From Liolophura sinensis (taxonomy: Eukaryota > Mollusca > Polyplacophora > Chitonida > Chitonidae), in contig NC_088304.1 in NCBI RefSeq assembly GCF_032854445.1, forward strand, positions 22,891,704 to 22,955,703: a DNA stretch of 64,000 nt, in the 5' to 3' direction. Position numbers and translations under genes: made by a program. The first letter of the stretch is position 1. Each line of letters begins with the position of its first letter. Positions 1 through 13,526 of the stretch are shown in pieces. The notes under the pieces are model-generated. The model made no database searches. It worked only from the letters and a program-made list of their open reading frames with translations, and was not told the origin of the DNA.

Positions 1-1540
1 ATGTGCATGTATATGCACCATATATCCTCAGCCTTTTCACATGTTTACATGTTGATGTTTACACTAGCTATATTATGTCTGGACCGTTAAAACTAGACGT
101 TTGGTGAAGCCCTGAAGTTTGTCAATCAAGCCAACAGTTTTGTCTACATACAGTAGATGCATGGGTTGAACTCAGTGTTGCCCATTTAACTTACAGTATT
201 TTCACCTCACCCTAAATGGCCTAAAATTTCCTCTGTGAATAAGTTGCTCAATTTTTCCAGATTCGGGAAGTTTTTTTGATTTTAGAAAAGTGCTTTGAGA
301 GGCGTTTGGAAGGTAGGATGATATCCTACTGGGAAAATGTAAATTGTAGCACCAGAAGTAATATCTCATGACATTTATTTGCCTCCAGAATGCTCTTTTG
401 TGGTCAAATTTTAGGTCATTTAGGGTAAATTTAGTCTTTAAATATATACCTTCAGGAGCATTTAAAATGGTACTTTTGATGAGGACTCAGAAATATAAGA
501 ATTGAGAATTAATAGAATTAAGCGGAATTAAGCGTAATGTGTCATGAAAAATGCTGAACTTTTAGGTGAAATACTTCATACGGGAAGGTGCATGTACATA
601 TATCGCTGTGTACATGTATGTATATGGTATATGTGTATGGCACATGCAGTGATAGAACTTGGCAGTAAAGCCATCAGGACAGTTGTCCTGTTCATCCCTA
701 AAAGTTACCAAACATTTTTGCAATTCTTAGACCAGTTCTCTGCGTTGTACAGTTGACCCATATATGATTAAATGTACTATGTACTTTAATTTTGACATGT
801 AATTGTTTTAATAACTGACCTGGGGGGTTATATGCGGTCTCTGTAATTTGGGGGCAATACATGGCTTCCAATCTTCCTTGAAATATCATCTTGTAACTAA
901 CTTGTTGTTGGATTAGTTTCAATGCTTGAATCGGTTAATGATCCATTAGTTGATCGCTTGATAAACCCGAAATTAATAACTATGCTGCAATTATTATTTT
1001 TCGTTTCGTTGCCAACGACTACCATATTCTCAGCGTCGCACTCCTGTCCCTGTGACCTTCATGTCGCAATATGCACCATGTGTCTCTTTGCTCAGTGAAA
1101 AACCACGGGAACAGGATAATCTTATGTACGTAACAAGGAAAGTCTTGTACAGTAAGTCTGGTATATTTGATGGAAACAGTATTTTCCAATGATGTGATGG
1201 TTTGAAGTAATTTGATGTTTTCTTACGAATAAAAGGCGCTCGTATGAATCCACTCGAATGCCAATTTGGAAAACTCATCACAGTAGAAGAGTTTCATGTA
1301 CGTGCAAATTTTCATTGCCAAATATTGAACCGGACACTTGTCAGTGCTGCACCTAAACTCTGACGGACAAGACCATTTTTTTGCCGGACATGTCCGGTGG
1401 TAATTTTGAACGCTGACACACCTGATCAGGACTGTACAACGTGTACATGTATGCTTGTCAACCAAACTACTACACATACTGTGGACAAAATTGCTGAATG
1501 AAGAGTGGTTATTTTATGACAGACAACAATGTGCTCATGT

Positions 1541-1620
1541 GTATCCCCAGGTCCTGATATGTATCCACAGGCCCTGATATGTATCCCTAGGTCCTTAGAT
1601 GTATCCCCAGGCCCTGATCG
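1541..1620. repeat. Four copies of a 20-bp tandem repeat
   Basis: GTATCCCCAGGTCCTGATAT and three variants follow head to tail at 1541, 1561, 1581 and 1601. Confidence 0.85.
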
Positions 1621-2880
1621 TTTTAGTCTACATGAGTCTGCATGTTGTAGATGTCACTGTTGGAGAAAAGTGCTTGACGTTCATAAATGAAGGAAATCAT
1701 TAAATATAGGTCAGAAGTGACCGTTTTCACATCAGCTTTACATTGAAACAAGTAGTGGAAAGCAGTAGTTTTTGTTTCATGTGAATTTGATATTATCTTA
1801 TTTCAAGCAATTTCATTTCGAGCAAATATATTGGTAAGAGTGTCAGTGAACAGATTGAGATGACTGAGTAATCTAATATTGTTCCAATCCTGTTTTGCCA
1901 AAGATAAAAAAATAATTTCAACAGGTTTAACATGATACATGTACAAGTTTTCATTCATTGACACTTGAAAATGAGTTGTCAGACAAGGGGGGTAACTGTT
2001 GGTCACTTGTGATGATGAGGTGTTTCAAGTAAACATGGTGATTAAGCTGACCTGCACATGTATATGGATTTACTTCTGCTCTTTGCTAAAAATTCGTACA
2101 TACTGTCAATGTCATTGATACCATGAATGTATGCGGAGTAAAAAGGAGGTAGTTTTGCCATGACTGTCTCTGCAGCTACTGGAAGTTTTAGTAGAGCTAC
2201 TGTTTTACAAATAGCACATTCTTGAGTGCAGTGTAAGTTGCAAATGTGATCAAATGTGGATTCATATAGACTGTTGCATGTAATATATGCAATTCTGGGT
2301 GATAATATAGATCTGGTAAATGTGGTTAACATTACTCCCAATTGACCGTGATGTATGGAAGGAAAGGCGGAAAAGAGGGGTTTATACGTAATGGGTTTAG
2401 TGGAATTAGCTGGAAATGCTTGTAATGGAATACTACCTGACCTGCAGCAGAAACAAATACATGCATTGTATCAGACAGGTGTAAAAATCTTATTACACAA
2501 GTCTTCCTTTTACCAGGATAAGTAAATCTTTAAGTGAATAGACGGTGTCTGTACACAGTACGTGGAGAGAGAACTGGTTTAGGGTCGTGTCATATTAATG
2601 TGGTGAATACATCAAAAGATTGTTTATTCATGTATGAATTAGAGGTATGCAGGTGCATGTATTATTGTTTCATCATTAAAGGAGGCCTTTGTATTTTGCA
2701 CATGTAGCTAAAAATGACCCTTGACATTATGCTCATAAAACCTTTTAGCTAACTGGTTAGTGTAAATGGTCATGAACATGGAAACTTGTTGTTTGTTAAA
2801 ACCGTGCACAGGTAAACTGATTGGCCTAACTTTGTTACACTAGGTGGCTACATAAAGTAGTCTACTGTATTAATGACTTA

Positions 2881-3047
2881 TTTATTTATTTGATTGGTGT
2901 TTTACGCCATACTCAAGAATATTTCACTTAGACGATGACGGATGCCCAGCATTATGGTGGGAGGAAAGCGCTTAGAGCCCAGGGGAAACCCACGACCATC
3001 AACAGATCGACCATCTTGCAGACCTTCCCACGTATGGCGGGGGAGGG
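2881..3047 (-). repeat. SINE family A copy, 5'-truncated
   Basis: It starts with the tail TTATTTATTTGATTGGTGTT in reverse, then the body with TATTTCACTTAGACGA and CAGCATTATGGTGGGAGG, and lacks the tRNA-like head. Confidence 0.85.
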
Positions 3048-3569
3048 TCTATTATTATATACCTGTAATAATCTGCTTTACTCAGTGACAACTTAGTACA
3101 GAAGTATTTTACTGCAGTTACATTTCATTCATTTGAAACAGGATGTGGTGAAGTCCACCTCCACTTTAAGTTGGGTGTAGTGTAGACCCAGCTGTTTTTT
3201 GGGGAACTTGAAGCATTTGCGAGAGACTGGAAGCCACTTGGCGCGTCCAGTTGGGCGATGATTTTAGTCAAATACCAACTTCTACTTTTCTGCAACTTGA
3301 AGCATCTAGTTGAATTCGTCATTGATTTAAGCATGCTTGTATCCAGTTGAGTACATTTCTCCCACAGTTAGTCAGTGTGATTTGTGGCATGCAATATATC
3401 GTAGGGCAGTCATATTGCCACATCTAAGAAGACACACTGAATCTGGTCAGACACCACCCCATTTGTTTACCATCAGAACGTTTTCTCGTACTTTTTAAGT
3501 GTTACGCGTAGGATGGATCTGTTGAATTGGATGCAGGTGCTTTGGAATACTGCTTGAACAACAACTGCT

Positions 3570-3795
3570 TTTAGTCAGGGAATTTGTGGAGTCCCATGCT
3601 CTCAGTGTTCGTAGGGCCTTTGTGACAAATGAATGGAAGATGGCACTCGTAGGAAGCAGTCCAGTATTCACTGGAAACCAGTTTTGTCCTACAGCAATAT
3701 GACATGCCAGTAACTTACCAAAAGGTGGTGGTTTTCTTTGGGCACTCAGGTTTCTGCACCTATAATTCTCATTTACATCAATCAGTCATTCAGTC
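3570..3795 (+). repeat. Dispersed repeat C copy
   Basis: AGGGAATTTGTGGAGTCCCATGC-like start, GCCAGTAACTTACCAAAAGG and GGGCACTCAGGTTTCTGCAC match similarly ordered words at 20190-20470, 37450-37570 and 40030-40185. Its 3' end resembles SINE tails (CAATCAATC type). Confidence 0.6.
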
Positions 3796-4393
3796 CAATG
3801 CAGCAGTGTCCAGTTTAGTTTGGAATTCCTTCTAGAATGGTAGAGCAAACATTGTGGCGTGTTTATCAATGCTAAATGTAATAAGGTCAGCAGAAACTAA
3901 AAGTGAAATTTTGTATTTAAGATGGATGGGGGTAGGGGGTGAGGCTTGAATAGTTAACAGTAAAGTGCTGTTTACAAAAACAGAAGCTTTCCTCTTTACG
4001 ACAAGAAGAAAAGATGATATGTGCTAAATATTGTTCAACATCTAACATGATTGTGACCTTTATAGTGATATTAAAGTAGGTCACTGGAGGTCAGATGCAG
4101 GGCTTTGACCTATCCACCGCCTGTAATTTTCCATGGCAACCTTTCTCAGGAACCAGTTTGTTTTTGGCAGCAGGACTGAAGTATGCCATTGATGATTTAG
4201 GGCGGCTAAAACGAGGTCACCAGGTCAGGAGCACATGTATCTAAATATGTTAGCAGTTGTGTGTAATGTAGATGTAATATATGCAGAAATACCTGAAACA
4301 TGCCAGGATAAATTAAAAGCAGAAAGGGGCAAGCCCAGTTCAGGTAGAAAGACATTTATCAATGTGAATGTTCATGTAACTTGGCATTCAGGT

Positions 4394-4599
4394 AAGGCAT
4401 TCTAGTGCCACCTAGTGCTTAGCACGCAAACGCCGCATAATGACCCAGGTGTATCTTACTAGTGCAGTGGCTGCGAGTTCCAGTCCAGCTTATGCTGGCT
4501 TGTCCCCTGGATTTGTACAGTTTCCTCCCACTGCAATGCCGATTGCCGTCGTAGAAGTGAAATATTGTCGAGTACGGCTTAAAACACCAATCAAATGAA
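4394..4599 (+). repeat. SINE family A copy, diverged
   Basis: It shows AATGACCCAGG, GTTCCAGTCCAGCTTATGCT and the 3' end TACGGCTTAAAACACCAATC followed by AAATGAAT. Confidence 0.75.
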
Positions 4600-5830
4600 T
4601 CGTTTGATGATGGGTTATCTACTGTTTAGGTTTATGACATTATCATTTCTTTGGCCTGATGCTCTGTCATCTGGTTACAATGATGTCATCATTGTAACTG
4701 TCTCACAAGGTAAGTAGATCCCTGTACATGTACATGTATGTATCATCCTTGACAAAGTTTGCCAGATACCTTGCAACAAGCAAGAATTTTACTCTGGGCT
4801 CGTGTTTTTGTTCACCCATAAACCTCACTGCAATCATATACGTAGGGTACTGTAAAAGTTTTGCCAATGATTAAGTTGTACAATGTAAAATGTGCAAGTC
4901 ACTGTTCCACATGTACCTGGGGACCTTTGAACTCTTATAACACTGCCTGTGCTACAGCAAGTAGATCACCTAACAAAAGTTAACAGGTGAATTACAGAAT
5001 CTACCATTTGTCCTAGTTCTTATACTGTATAGGTACAGCTGTAGTCGTGATCGGTAAAACTTTTGTCTGTTCCATTATAAAAGTCCCAGGAAATTCCAGG
5101 AAGCGTTCAAAGCTTTTGTGAAATGAGCTTATTCCTACAGAACTTTGAGTGTTTTTAATAACCAAATAATTCATACAGTACTCCTAGATGCATCTCTTAC
5201 AGCAAAAAAAAAAAAAAAATGGTACTGTATGTGGTAGATGTCCGTTCTCATACGTACAAGTAGTACAAGGTACAAGTAGTACAGCTTTTCAGGACATAAT
5301 AAAGAGTGATTAAAATGTATTTTATAAGTATCAGGCACCTTTGACTATCAAAATCTTCCAGCTACTAGCAGGATTTTTGAAGTGTCGCTGTCCATGCATA
5401 CGCAGTATTTACTGAAGTCACGGGCTTGTTTTACAGTGTGCTTGTGCTTGTCGGTGCAGCTTCAGCTTTGCTATTAATCCTTGTTAGCGATAAAGTTCAT
5501 GAACATGATCTCTTCCTTATTTTTCATATGCATATAGACCAAGACTCTAGTGTCTTCGCATATCAAGTACTGTATTTATTGGCATCTGTGGCATGTATAT
5601 TTTATGTGGAGTCCTCTCCCACAATGGGATTGTTGCACAGAGGTGTTGTATCCATCTCCAGAATTCATGAAAGAGGCCTGCTGGTTATTGGAAGCAGCAG
5701 GCCAAAAAATCTTTAAGCACTTCCATCTGATCAGTCAGTGACGTCACAGTAGCTTTTTTGTCTGCCAGTGAGGATATGTTTTTACAAGGTAGGGAATCAT
5801 TCATGTGCGTGTTACTGTGTAATAGTCCGT

Positions 5831-6355
5831 CAGATGTAGGTAGGAGTATCACCTGTTGGGGCACAGAGCCGGAATATCATCAGATATAGGCAGGAATGTC
5901 ACCTGTTGAAGTACAGAGCTGGAATTCACCAGATGTAGGTAGGAGTGTCACCTGTTGGGGCACAGAGCTGGAATATCACCAGATGTAGGTAGGAGTGTCA
6001 CCTGTTGGGGCACAGAGCTGGAATATCATCAGATACTGGCAGGAGTGTCACCTGTTGGGGCACAGAGCTGGAATTCACCAGATGTAGGTAGGAGTGTCAT
6101 CTATTGAGGCACAGAGCAGGAATTCACAAGATGTAGGCAGGAGTGTCAGCTATTGGGGCACAGAGCTGGAATATCATCAGATATAGGCGGGAGTGTCAGT
6201 TATTGGGGCACAGTGCTGGAATTCACCAGATGTAGGTAGGAGTGTCACCTGTTGGGGCACAGTGCTGGAATATCATCAGATATAGGCAGGAGTGTCAGTT
6301 ATTGGGGCACAGTGCTGGAATTCACCAGATGTAGGTAGGAGTGTCACCTGTTGAG
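5831..6355. repeat. 49-50-bp minisatellite, about 11 copies
   Basis: CAGATGTAGGTAGGAGTGTC and close variants start at 5831, 5881, 5930, 5980, 6030, 6079, 6128, 6178, 6228, 6277 and 6326. Units end in CACAGAGCTGGAAT and alternate between ATATCATC and ATTCACC spacers, giving two unit types. Confidence 0.95.
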
Positions 6356-6412
6356 GCAATTCTAAGTTCACCTTTTAGATTTGCCAGCATGACTAGTATA
6401 GTCACAGGGAGC

Positions 6413-6545
6413 AGGTCGTGGCAGAGTGGCTAAGGTGGCTATTTCACACATGACATGGGCAGAAAACCATTCTCAGGCAGAATTTCCACGATTCCCTGCC
6501 TCTCATGGTTCTTTAGGCCTTTCTGTCAATAAAAGGTTGAGTGCG
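6413..6545 (+). repeat. Possible tRNA-derived element fragment
   Basis: GTCGTGGCAGAGTGGCTAAG resembles an A-box region of a Ser/Leu-type tRNA, but the sequence does not continue as a tRNA. It could be a SINE head of another family. Only the short resemblance supports it. Confidence 0.25.
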
Positions 6546-6959
6546 CTGTAGTGTGTAGTGTTGCATGAATTACACTGGTTATCACTTGCCTTTCATCAGT
6601 ATGTCCTCGCTGTCACATGTGGGCAAGTTTGCCAGTATGCATGACTCTCTGAAAGACAGTCATTTGGTCATTGCAATCCTTTTTGCTTCATTCATGATGT
6701 ATATGAGTCATACATGGATGTATATATACTGGTTAACCTACTTTGAAGAATTTCTACCATGCCTTAGCAAAATCATTTCCTGACTGTGTACTATATTGTG
6801 CTCATTGATGATGAGGCTGCCGGTCAGTCCACTTACTCTGGAGGGGTACTTCAGGATATGCATGCAGGGATGAGATAATAACTGACTTTCAGATGCCCAT
6901 TCCACATAATAAACTGACGTTTTGTATGTAGAATATTGTCAAGCAATCCGACCAGTCGA

Positions 6960-7001
6960 CCCTCTCCTCTCCTCTCCTCTCCTCTCCTCTCCTCTCCTCT
7001 G
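6960..7001. repeat. CCTCT pentanucleotide microsatellite
   Basis: About eight perfect CCTCT units run in a row. Confidence 0.95.
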
Positions 7002-7133
7002 TAGAAATTTGACCTATAAAGGATAACTTTAGGTCCAATTTGAAAAAAGTCTCCTACAGTTGAAGACTAAAATGTACTGCTTAGAGATGCCCACATGATA
7101 TGAATTTCACAGAAATTATAAAATAACCTGTTG

Positions 7134-7405
7134 GGGCCTCCTTGGTTGAAGAGTTTATACGGGCTCATTAGCCCGCAATGACCCAGGAGCCTCTCATCAA
7201 TGTGGTTGTTGTGATGTACAGCTCATGCTGGCTACCTCTTCAGCCGTACGTGAGAAGGTCTGGCATCAACCTTATGATGGTCTGGTTTTCCCCTTGGCTT
7301 TGTCCAGTTTCCTCCTACCACAGTGCTAGCCTCGTATAAGTGAAACATTCTTGAGCACAGTGTAAAAACCAATCAAATAAATGAATGAATAAATAAATTA
7401 CCTGT
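7134..7405 (+). repeat. SINE family A copy, nearly full length
   Basis: It runs from GGGGCCTCCTTGGTTG through AATGACCCAGGAGCCTCTCA to AACCAATCAAATAAATGAAT. Confidence 0.85.
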
Positions 7406-9516
7406 CCAACTGGATAATAAGATTTCCCTAATATACGAAAACATGCAGTCTGTTGTTGAATTTATGGAAGACTTGTTCATACCGGCTAGTTAGAATATGG
7501 GAGATTTGAACATAACACATAGACTAGGATAATGAAGACATTCATATTTGTTATTGTTAGAAGGGATGAAATAAAATGCACTTATATACATGTTAATTTC
7601 TGATTGTGTACATTCTAATATGATTGCAGGAGTAATTGCACATCTTCAGTCCCAGCAGTATTTTTTTTTTTTTTTTAAAAGTGGCTTAAATATACTAATA
7701 TGGCTTATCTGCCTTTGATGATACTTTTAAAGTTAGCCAATAAATCCAGCATAAATACAGCTTTGTTGCAAGAGTCAGGCTATTTCCGTGTGAGCTTTGC
7801 AATATCTGTGTGACAATGTTAATGAATTAACATATCATCAGCTGAAGTCTGTACCAGAAGCCTGCATGATAAAGAGGATAGGGGTGAGGGAGATAGGGAT
7901 GGGAGAGATGCATCTGTCTTTGGTGTCGTGGCAGCTTTTATTGATCCCTTACCGTGATGTCTCTTTCTCTACATATTGCCTTTTGCAGTTTTTTTTTTTT
8001 TTTTTTGCTCGCACTAACCAACTACTGAGGAAATGATGTCATTATTGTATCGACAGCCATAGAGCTATTAGTCCGAGCGAACCGCGTGCCAAGAGGAGGA
8101 GTGGAGCGGCTGGTTTTATGCAGGCTTTGTGTAGGTCATGCCGACTAAATCATTGATTTCTCTCTGTGCCAGTTCTAAATCTAGACTGTTGTGGGGTTTT
8201 TTTTTTCACAACCATCTGTTGAATATCTTGAGTTTTTCTTCCAGAACGTGCCCTACACATTAAACATCTAATCCATTTGCATGGATGAACATTTTGCAGC
8301 CTTCTCAGATTTCATGAACTGTTACCATCCATTATTTTCTGCCATATTGGCGTTCAAATCTATAAATATGACTGGATAATATTTTCATTTGAAGTCAAAG
8401 AACACATTTATCACAAGCTTAAAATGAATACAAAAAAAAATTAATGGGATAGAGGGGGTATTTATAAGGACCTAAATGCTTCAGTGTACCTATTTACCTG
8501 TTTATTGCATATTACACAGTTCATGTTATCACGTTACAATAAGGCTGCATAGATAACTTGTACATTGCATCAATTTATGCCCTATTTTATTAAAGCAGTA
8601 CTGATCTCATTTTCAAACAGCTGACTTCTAAAAGTGCACGGAAATTTTGCCGATACCCGCTGAAGCAGAAATTCTTACCTACATGGATAGCATGTAACAT
8701 ACATGTAGCCCGAGACCTTGTTCTAAGGGTGGCTTATATAAACTGAAAGGCGAGGACCGCTAGCCAACCTTATGGTATTTACCCCTAAACCCATATTAAT
8801 AGATCACAGTCGAGATCCTTGGCTACATGTAACACAATGTAACATATTGTGTGTATGAATGCCTCTGAAAAACTTTTACCTATTATTACAGAGCATTATA
8901 CCTGTATAATATGTACATACATACATATGTACACATAGGTGCACTTTCCCTTAAATCTTCTCTCTCTCTATATATATATGTATATAGGGATATATAATGT
9001 AAAGATTGATTATCACCTTTTATTAGCAGAAGTGTGTATATATAAATATTTTACACATGCATACACATATTTGTGCTAAGTCAAGTGTTAACCGCTATAA
9101 ATAGAAATCATGAACCAGAGTTATTTCAAGGATGGCGGAAATGTTAAATAACTGAAGGTTAATTTGATTTCCCAGTTCTCCATGTAGAATCTGTGTGTTA
9201 TAAGTGCTAATTTGGCTTGCCTACCCACCCCAGATGTAGAGGGGGGGGGGGATGTGTCATGCATTGGCACTTCTAAGGACACGTGTGTATTGTACTTGCA
9301 AGTTTGTGGTTGTCGGCTGTGATTGTAGCTGCCCAGATTGATAAATATACTTTATTTTAAGGTTGTAATAGGAAACAAAGCAAAGCATTCATGTGTACAG
9401 TTGAAAGTAGACCTACTTGTGTCTGTGGCTTGAACACTTTGTCACATTAATTCATTCAAAAGAGTTTTAACATGAAATTTTGTGAATCATTTTTTTTGGA
9501 TTTATTAACAGAACTA

Positions 9517-9724
9517 CTGTAATTCTTCAACCTTTCCGCACGTTTGCAAGGTGTTTATTCAAGCATATTCTGACAGATTTATTTTGTGTGGAAAGATAAA
9601 ATTGTACTTTTTTGAAGTCGTGAAACTGGCAACTCCAACCAATGTGGTTTTGTCTCCAAAATCAAATCAAAAATATGCATAAATTGCACTGAAAGTTGCT
9701 CTTTCATGTGTGAAAAGGTACAGA
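9517..9724 (-). mobile_element. Small inverted-repeat element (family M, MITE-like) copy 1
   Basis: About 208 bp beginning CTGTAATTCTTCAACCTTTC and ending near TGTGTGAAAAGGTACAG. The two ends are inverted copies of AATTCYTCAACCTTTTGCA in better copies. No coding capacity was seen. Confidence 0.7.
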
Positions 9725-10770
9725 AAAGAAGAAGAGGAAGTATGGTACACTTGTCTTTACCTTTGCTACTTATCTCCTCTCCATTGTAGGCGTGCAAAAT
9801 TTATTTTTGTTGACAGGGCACACAAGATACAGTTTACAGTATTATGTGTGTGCATAAATTATTATGGTTATGTACATCATCTATTCTTACTAGTGTCTCC
9901 ATGGACTTTTTTTTCAGCAGGCTTGATATTTATTATTCCTGTTGAATTACCATATATGTACATGTAGCCCATCTGTCTTCCATACTGCTTCTTAATTATT
10001 ACTGATTGAATCCAGATGTCATCCTTGAATAGGCTTACATAATTTGCCTTGGCAGCAATATTCTGCGTTCATGTACAGAATTGATGGTGGTGAAAGAATG
10101 TAGAAAGTCTTTAAATCGGCTGTAAAATATTGTCACGTCTGTCTACTGTGTCAAGCCTACCCCCATACCATTTGTTGAAGTTGGATCACACATGTTTTAA
10201 GCAATGTTTTACAGGTAGAATAAATCTTTTTGACTCTTGTTGGAGGGTGCAAAAATAAGAATGGGAATGAAACTTGGAAATCATCTAATTTGTAGAAGTT
10301 ATGGACTGTCATGGCAATTTCTCATGTTGGAGACATAGTCACATGATCATAAAGCCTCCCCTCCCCCCCAAAAAAATTGGATAATCATAAAAGAAAAAGT
10401 AGACATCCAACAAGGTAAAAAGATGGATTTTCAATTTTATTATTTTTATTTTGCTTTTGGGTTTTTTTCTATAGCCGACTACACACAAAATAAAATTGGC
10501 GTCCCTTTATGGGTACAAAGGAACAGCATTCATGTGTCCTCAGGCCTTGCCAGTCCATGTAGTAGACTCGGCTACTAACACTGGGTTATAGGGGATTCTG
10601 CACTAACCGCCACCTCCCATCTTCATTGATTTCTCTATCCACGTTTCTGTTCACTGTTGTTGTTTTTGTCCCAGCTAAGTGAGCGACGTGGCTAAGTATA
10701 GCTTTGCAGAAATGTAACCCAGACTGTCTGTCCAGCTTCTACTACTACTGGTACCCTGTACATGTGCAAC

Positions 10771-11245
10771 TGGCATCACAGAGCTATGATACAACAACAA
10801 ACATCACAGAGCCGAGATTAAACAACTGGCATCACAGAGTAGTGATGTGACAACTGGCATCACACAACTATGATGCAACATCTGGCATCACAACGCAGTG
10901 ATACAACAACTTGCATCACACAACTGTGATACAACATCTGCCATCACATAGTAGTGATGTAGCAACTGGCATCACAAGACTGTGATGCAATAACTGGCAT
11001 CACACAACTATGATGCAAAATCAGGCATCACAAAGCCATGATGCATCAAGTGACATCACAGTAGTGATGCATCAAGTGGCATCACAGAGCTGTGATGCAA
11101 CAGCTGGCATCACAAAGCCATGGTTCATCATCTGGAGTCACAGAACTGTGATACAACAACGCTCTGTAATACCAAAACTGGTGTCATTGCTAGGCGCAGC
11201 AACTTACATCACACTAATGAAGCAACTGGCATCATGCATGTAGCA
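10771..11245. repeat. 28-bp minisatellite, about 16 copies
   Basis: A unit of the form TGGCATCACAGAGCTATGAT plus ACAACAAC repeats with a period of about 28 bp and substantial divergence. Each unit contains the imperfect palindrome ATCACAxAxCxxTGAT, so single-stranded DNA could form small hairpins at every unit. Confidence 0.9.
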
Positions 11246-12334
11246 GCAACAGAACCCTCAAAGCAGGGGTAAATATGTGATGGAAGAGTTTCACATGAAC
11301 AGCATTGTGTGCTTGAAAGCTGGAGATATAAAATCCTGGAGCTCAGTTCCACAAATCTGTCCCCAAGTCACAAATCCCATTAAATGGAAGTTGATATTCT
11401 GACTTTACAAGTTGTAGATATGCATCACAGCATTAATGCAGATCTGATCTTAATGCTGAGGTCACTTGAACTGGAATTGTAATCTCCACTAATGCTGTGG
11501 AGATGTGGATATGTATCATGGTATTTTGGCAGGTGTGGCCACAGTGCTAAAATCACCTGAAGTTCAATCTCCATGACAGGTGTGTGTGTGTAATGTCAAT
11601 CTTGTAATGCGCTTTCAGCATAATTTACATATACAATTGAAAATCACTCTAAAATGAGTTGCATGTGTCACTAAAGATACAAACTTCATAAAAATGTATA
11701 GATTATTTCTCAACAACCCATACTCCTCTCTGAAAGTTCTAAAATTTTTGTCACAGAGGTAGTTTGAAAAAGTTGAATAATTAATGTAAGTCCTAGCTTT
11801 CAGAAGGTGATCACAGCATTAAATTTACTTTGCTGACTACAGAACAGGTGTTGAACCTGTGCACTCTAGTTAACAACCTTAAATGTACTTCCTTGTGTAC
11901 CTGTGTCAGTATAAAGTACACCTGAACGAACTTAGACGCACAGGACTAGAGTTATTAACCCTAGCGGTGGAGAAGGTATGCCAGGTATGTGGACCTTGAC
12001 ATTCTCCGTTATCATACACCACTGTTGAACCGTGCAGCTCAACCTGCTTTTTTGTGTCAGTATATGTGTGATTTGTTCTATATGAACCTCCCGGTTTGGC
12101 AGTGACAACCTCAGCCGACAGCTCTGTTTTTCATTCACAGGTTGTTGACACACAGTACCTGTGTAATACTGGTTTCTGGACACCTGGATTGTGATTAGAA
12201 TGTTAATGATTTATCAAATTATAATGCTGTTGTTGATGTAAATCAGGAAATGTGACAGACCATCAAATTCATCCAACTTTTAGCATACGGTATAAACAGT
12301 ACCTTTTTATTAATATATTTTCCAGCTTTATAAA

Positions 12335-12530
12335 ACATGTAAAAGCATACTGATCTTGCAGGGCCTTAATGTAGGAAACCTGGGATCTTGTAGTAGTATG
12401 GTCTAAAGAAGTTTACAGCTTTATTGACATACGTAAAAAAAAATAAAAACGAAAAAGCATACAGATCTGGTAGGGCATTTGTGTATGAAAACTGGCATCT
12501 TGTAGTAGTGTGATTTAAAGAAGTTATGGG
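12335..12530 (+). repeat. Imperfect direct duplication
   Basis: CTTGCAGGGCCTTAATGTAG with CATCTTGTAGTAGT-like sequence is followed about 100-110 bp later by a diverged second copy (CTGGTAGGGCATTTGTGTAT, TTTAAAGAAGTTATGG). Confidence 0.65.
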
Positions 12531-12659
12531 GCCGCAGACAAGTTAGGTATTTGATAAGATAGCATAGATGTGGATGTACACCTGTTTTTCTGAGGTGAAC
12601 CACTGACTGAATCATAGTGATGTGTGGTATACAGTTAGACATATTGATCACCATCTACT

Positions 12660-12868
12660 GTTATAGGGTTAGCCAGCAACCTGTCCAGGTGGACATAGAC
12701 CAGATTTGGGTGGGGGGGGGGAGATAGAAAACTAGTGCAATTTGGACAGCCTGTTGTCAACACTTTTAACATGGGAGAGATAGGACAATTTGGACACTCT
12801 GCTCTAACAAAATGGCCACTAGTAGGGCTGTTTGGACACCTTCTGTGACATTTCTGGCTAAACCCCTG
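12660..12868 (+). repeat. Dispersed repeat F, copy 1
   Basis: GTTAGCCAGCAACCTGTCCA, TAGAAAACTAGTGCAATTTG, CAACACTTTTAACATGGGAG and TGACATTTCTGGCTAAACCC match the copy at 18095-18373 in the same order. Confidence 0.75.
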
Positions 12869-13370
12869 CCTAGTTTGTGATCACATTGATGAAAGCATCA
12901 TCACTGGTCCTCCTGAATGATGACTTGCCTGTAACCGCCATTGAGGCTGTGTGGTCGAATATAGTTGTCTCTGGTTCGGCTGTGACAATGTGGTTAAAGG
13001 TTTGCCAGGTACATGTGCTCACACAGCTTTGACCTGTTTCTTTCTGATGACTCATACCTGTAAATGTCATAAATGCTTGTCAGTATTTAGAGAAAGGCAT
13101 TAAACACCCGATATTTAGTTTATGAAGGGTCTATTTAATATTCTACATGTATAAAGTTTAATATATATAGACATTGTCTTCTATCCATAAGACTGAAATT
13201 TAAAAGATTAAAGGCATTCAGGAATCTTATGTTAATTTAGAGTCTGTCTGATATTTACTTGTGTGACGTTCATCAAGTATGTTTAGCCAGTTTCATCCAT
13301 CCTTGAGACTCACCAACAAATGTATCGGTCAGCATAGTACGTTATGAACACATGAGATAATTAAGATATA

Positions 13371-13526
13371 AAACACAGTTTGCCATGCTCACATCATCAA
13401 GATAACGCACAGCAGACGAGAGTTGCCCACTGGTTGAAAATGCAGCCCCTCATTCTCAAACAGTGGACGACCCCCCTCTGCTGTGCATTATCTTAGTGAT
13501 TTGAGCATGGCAAACTGCGTTTTATT
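13371..13526. repeat. Long imperfect palindrome
   Basis: CACAGTTTGCCATGCTCACA near 13375 pairs with the reverse complement of TGAGCATGGCAAACTGCGTT near 13501. Pairing extends inward through AAGATAACGCACAGCAGA against TCTGCTGTGCATTATCTTAG, giving arms of about 47 bp around a loop of about 60 bp. Confidence 0.88.

Noticed and set aside
5426-5716. 96-codon frame starting with a hydrophobic stretch (possible signal peptide)
   Set aside because: No conserved domain, no splice context and no second copy; it is compatible with chance in AT-rich sequence.
8041-8160. Possible first coding exon of ataxin-2 in a slightly GC-rich stretch
   Set aside because: No ATG frame with a donor in the required phase was found, so it cannot be supported.
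10771-11245. CRISPR-like array
   Set aside because: The regular spacing reflects a diverged minisatellite without unique spacers, and the window is eukaryotic.
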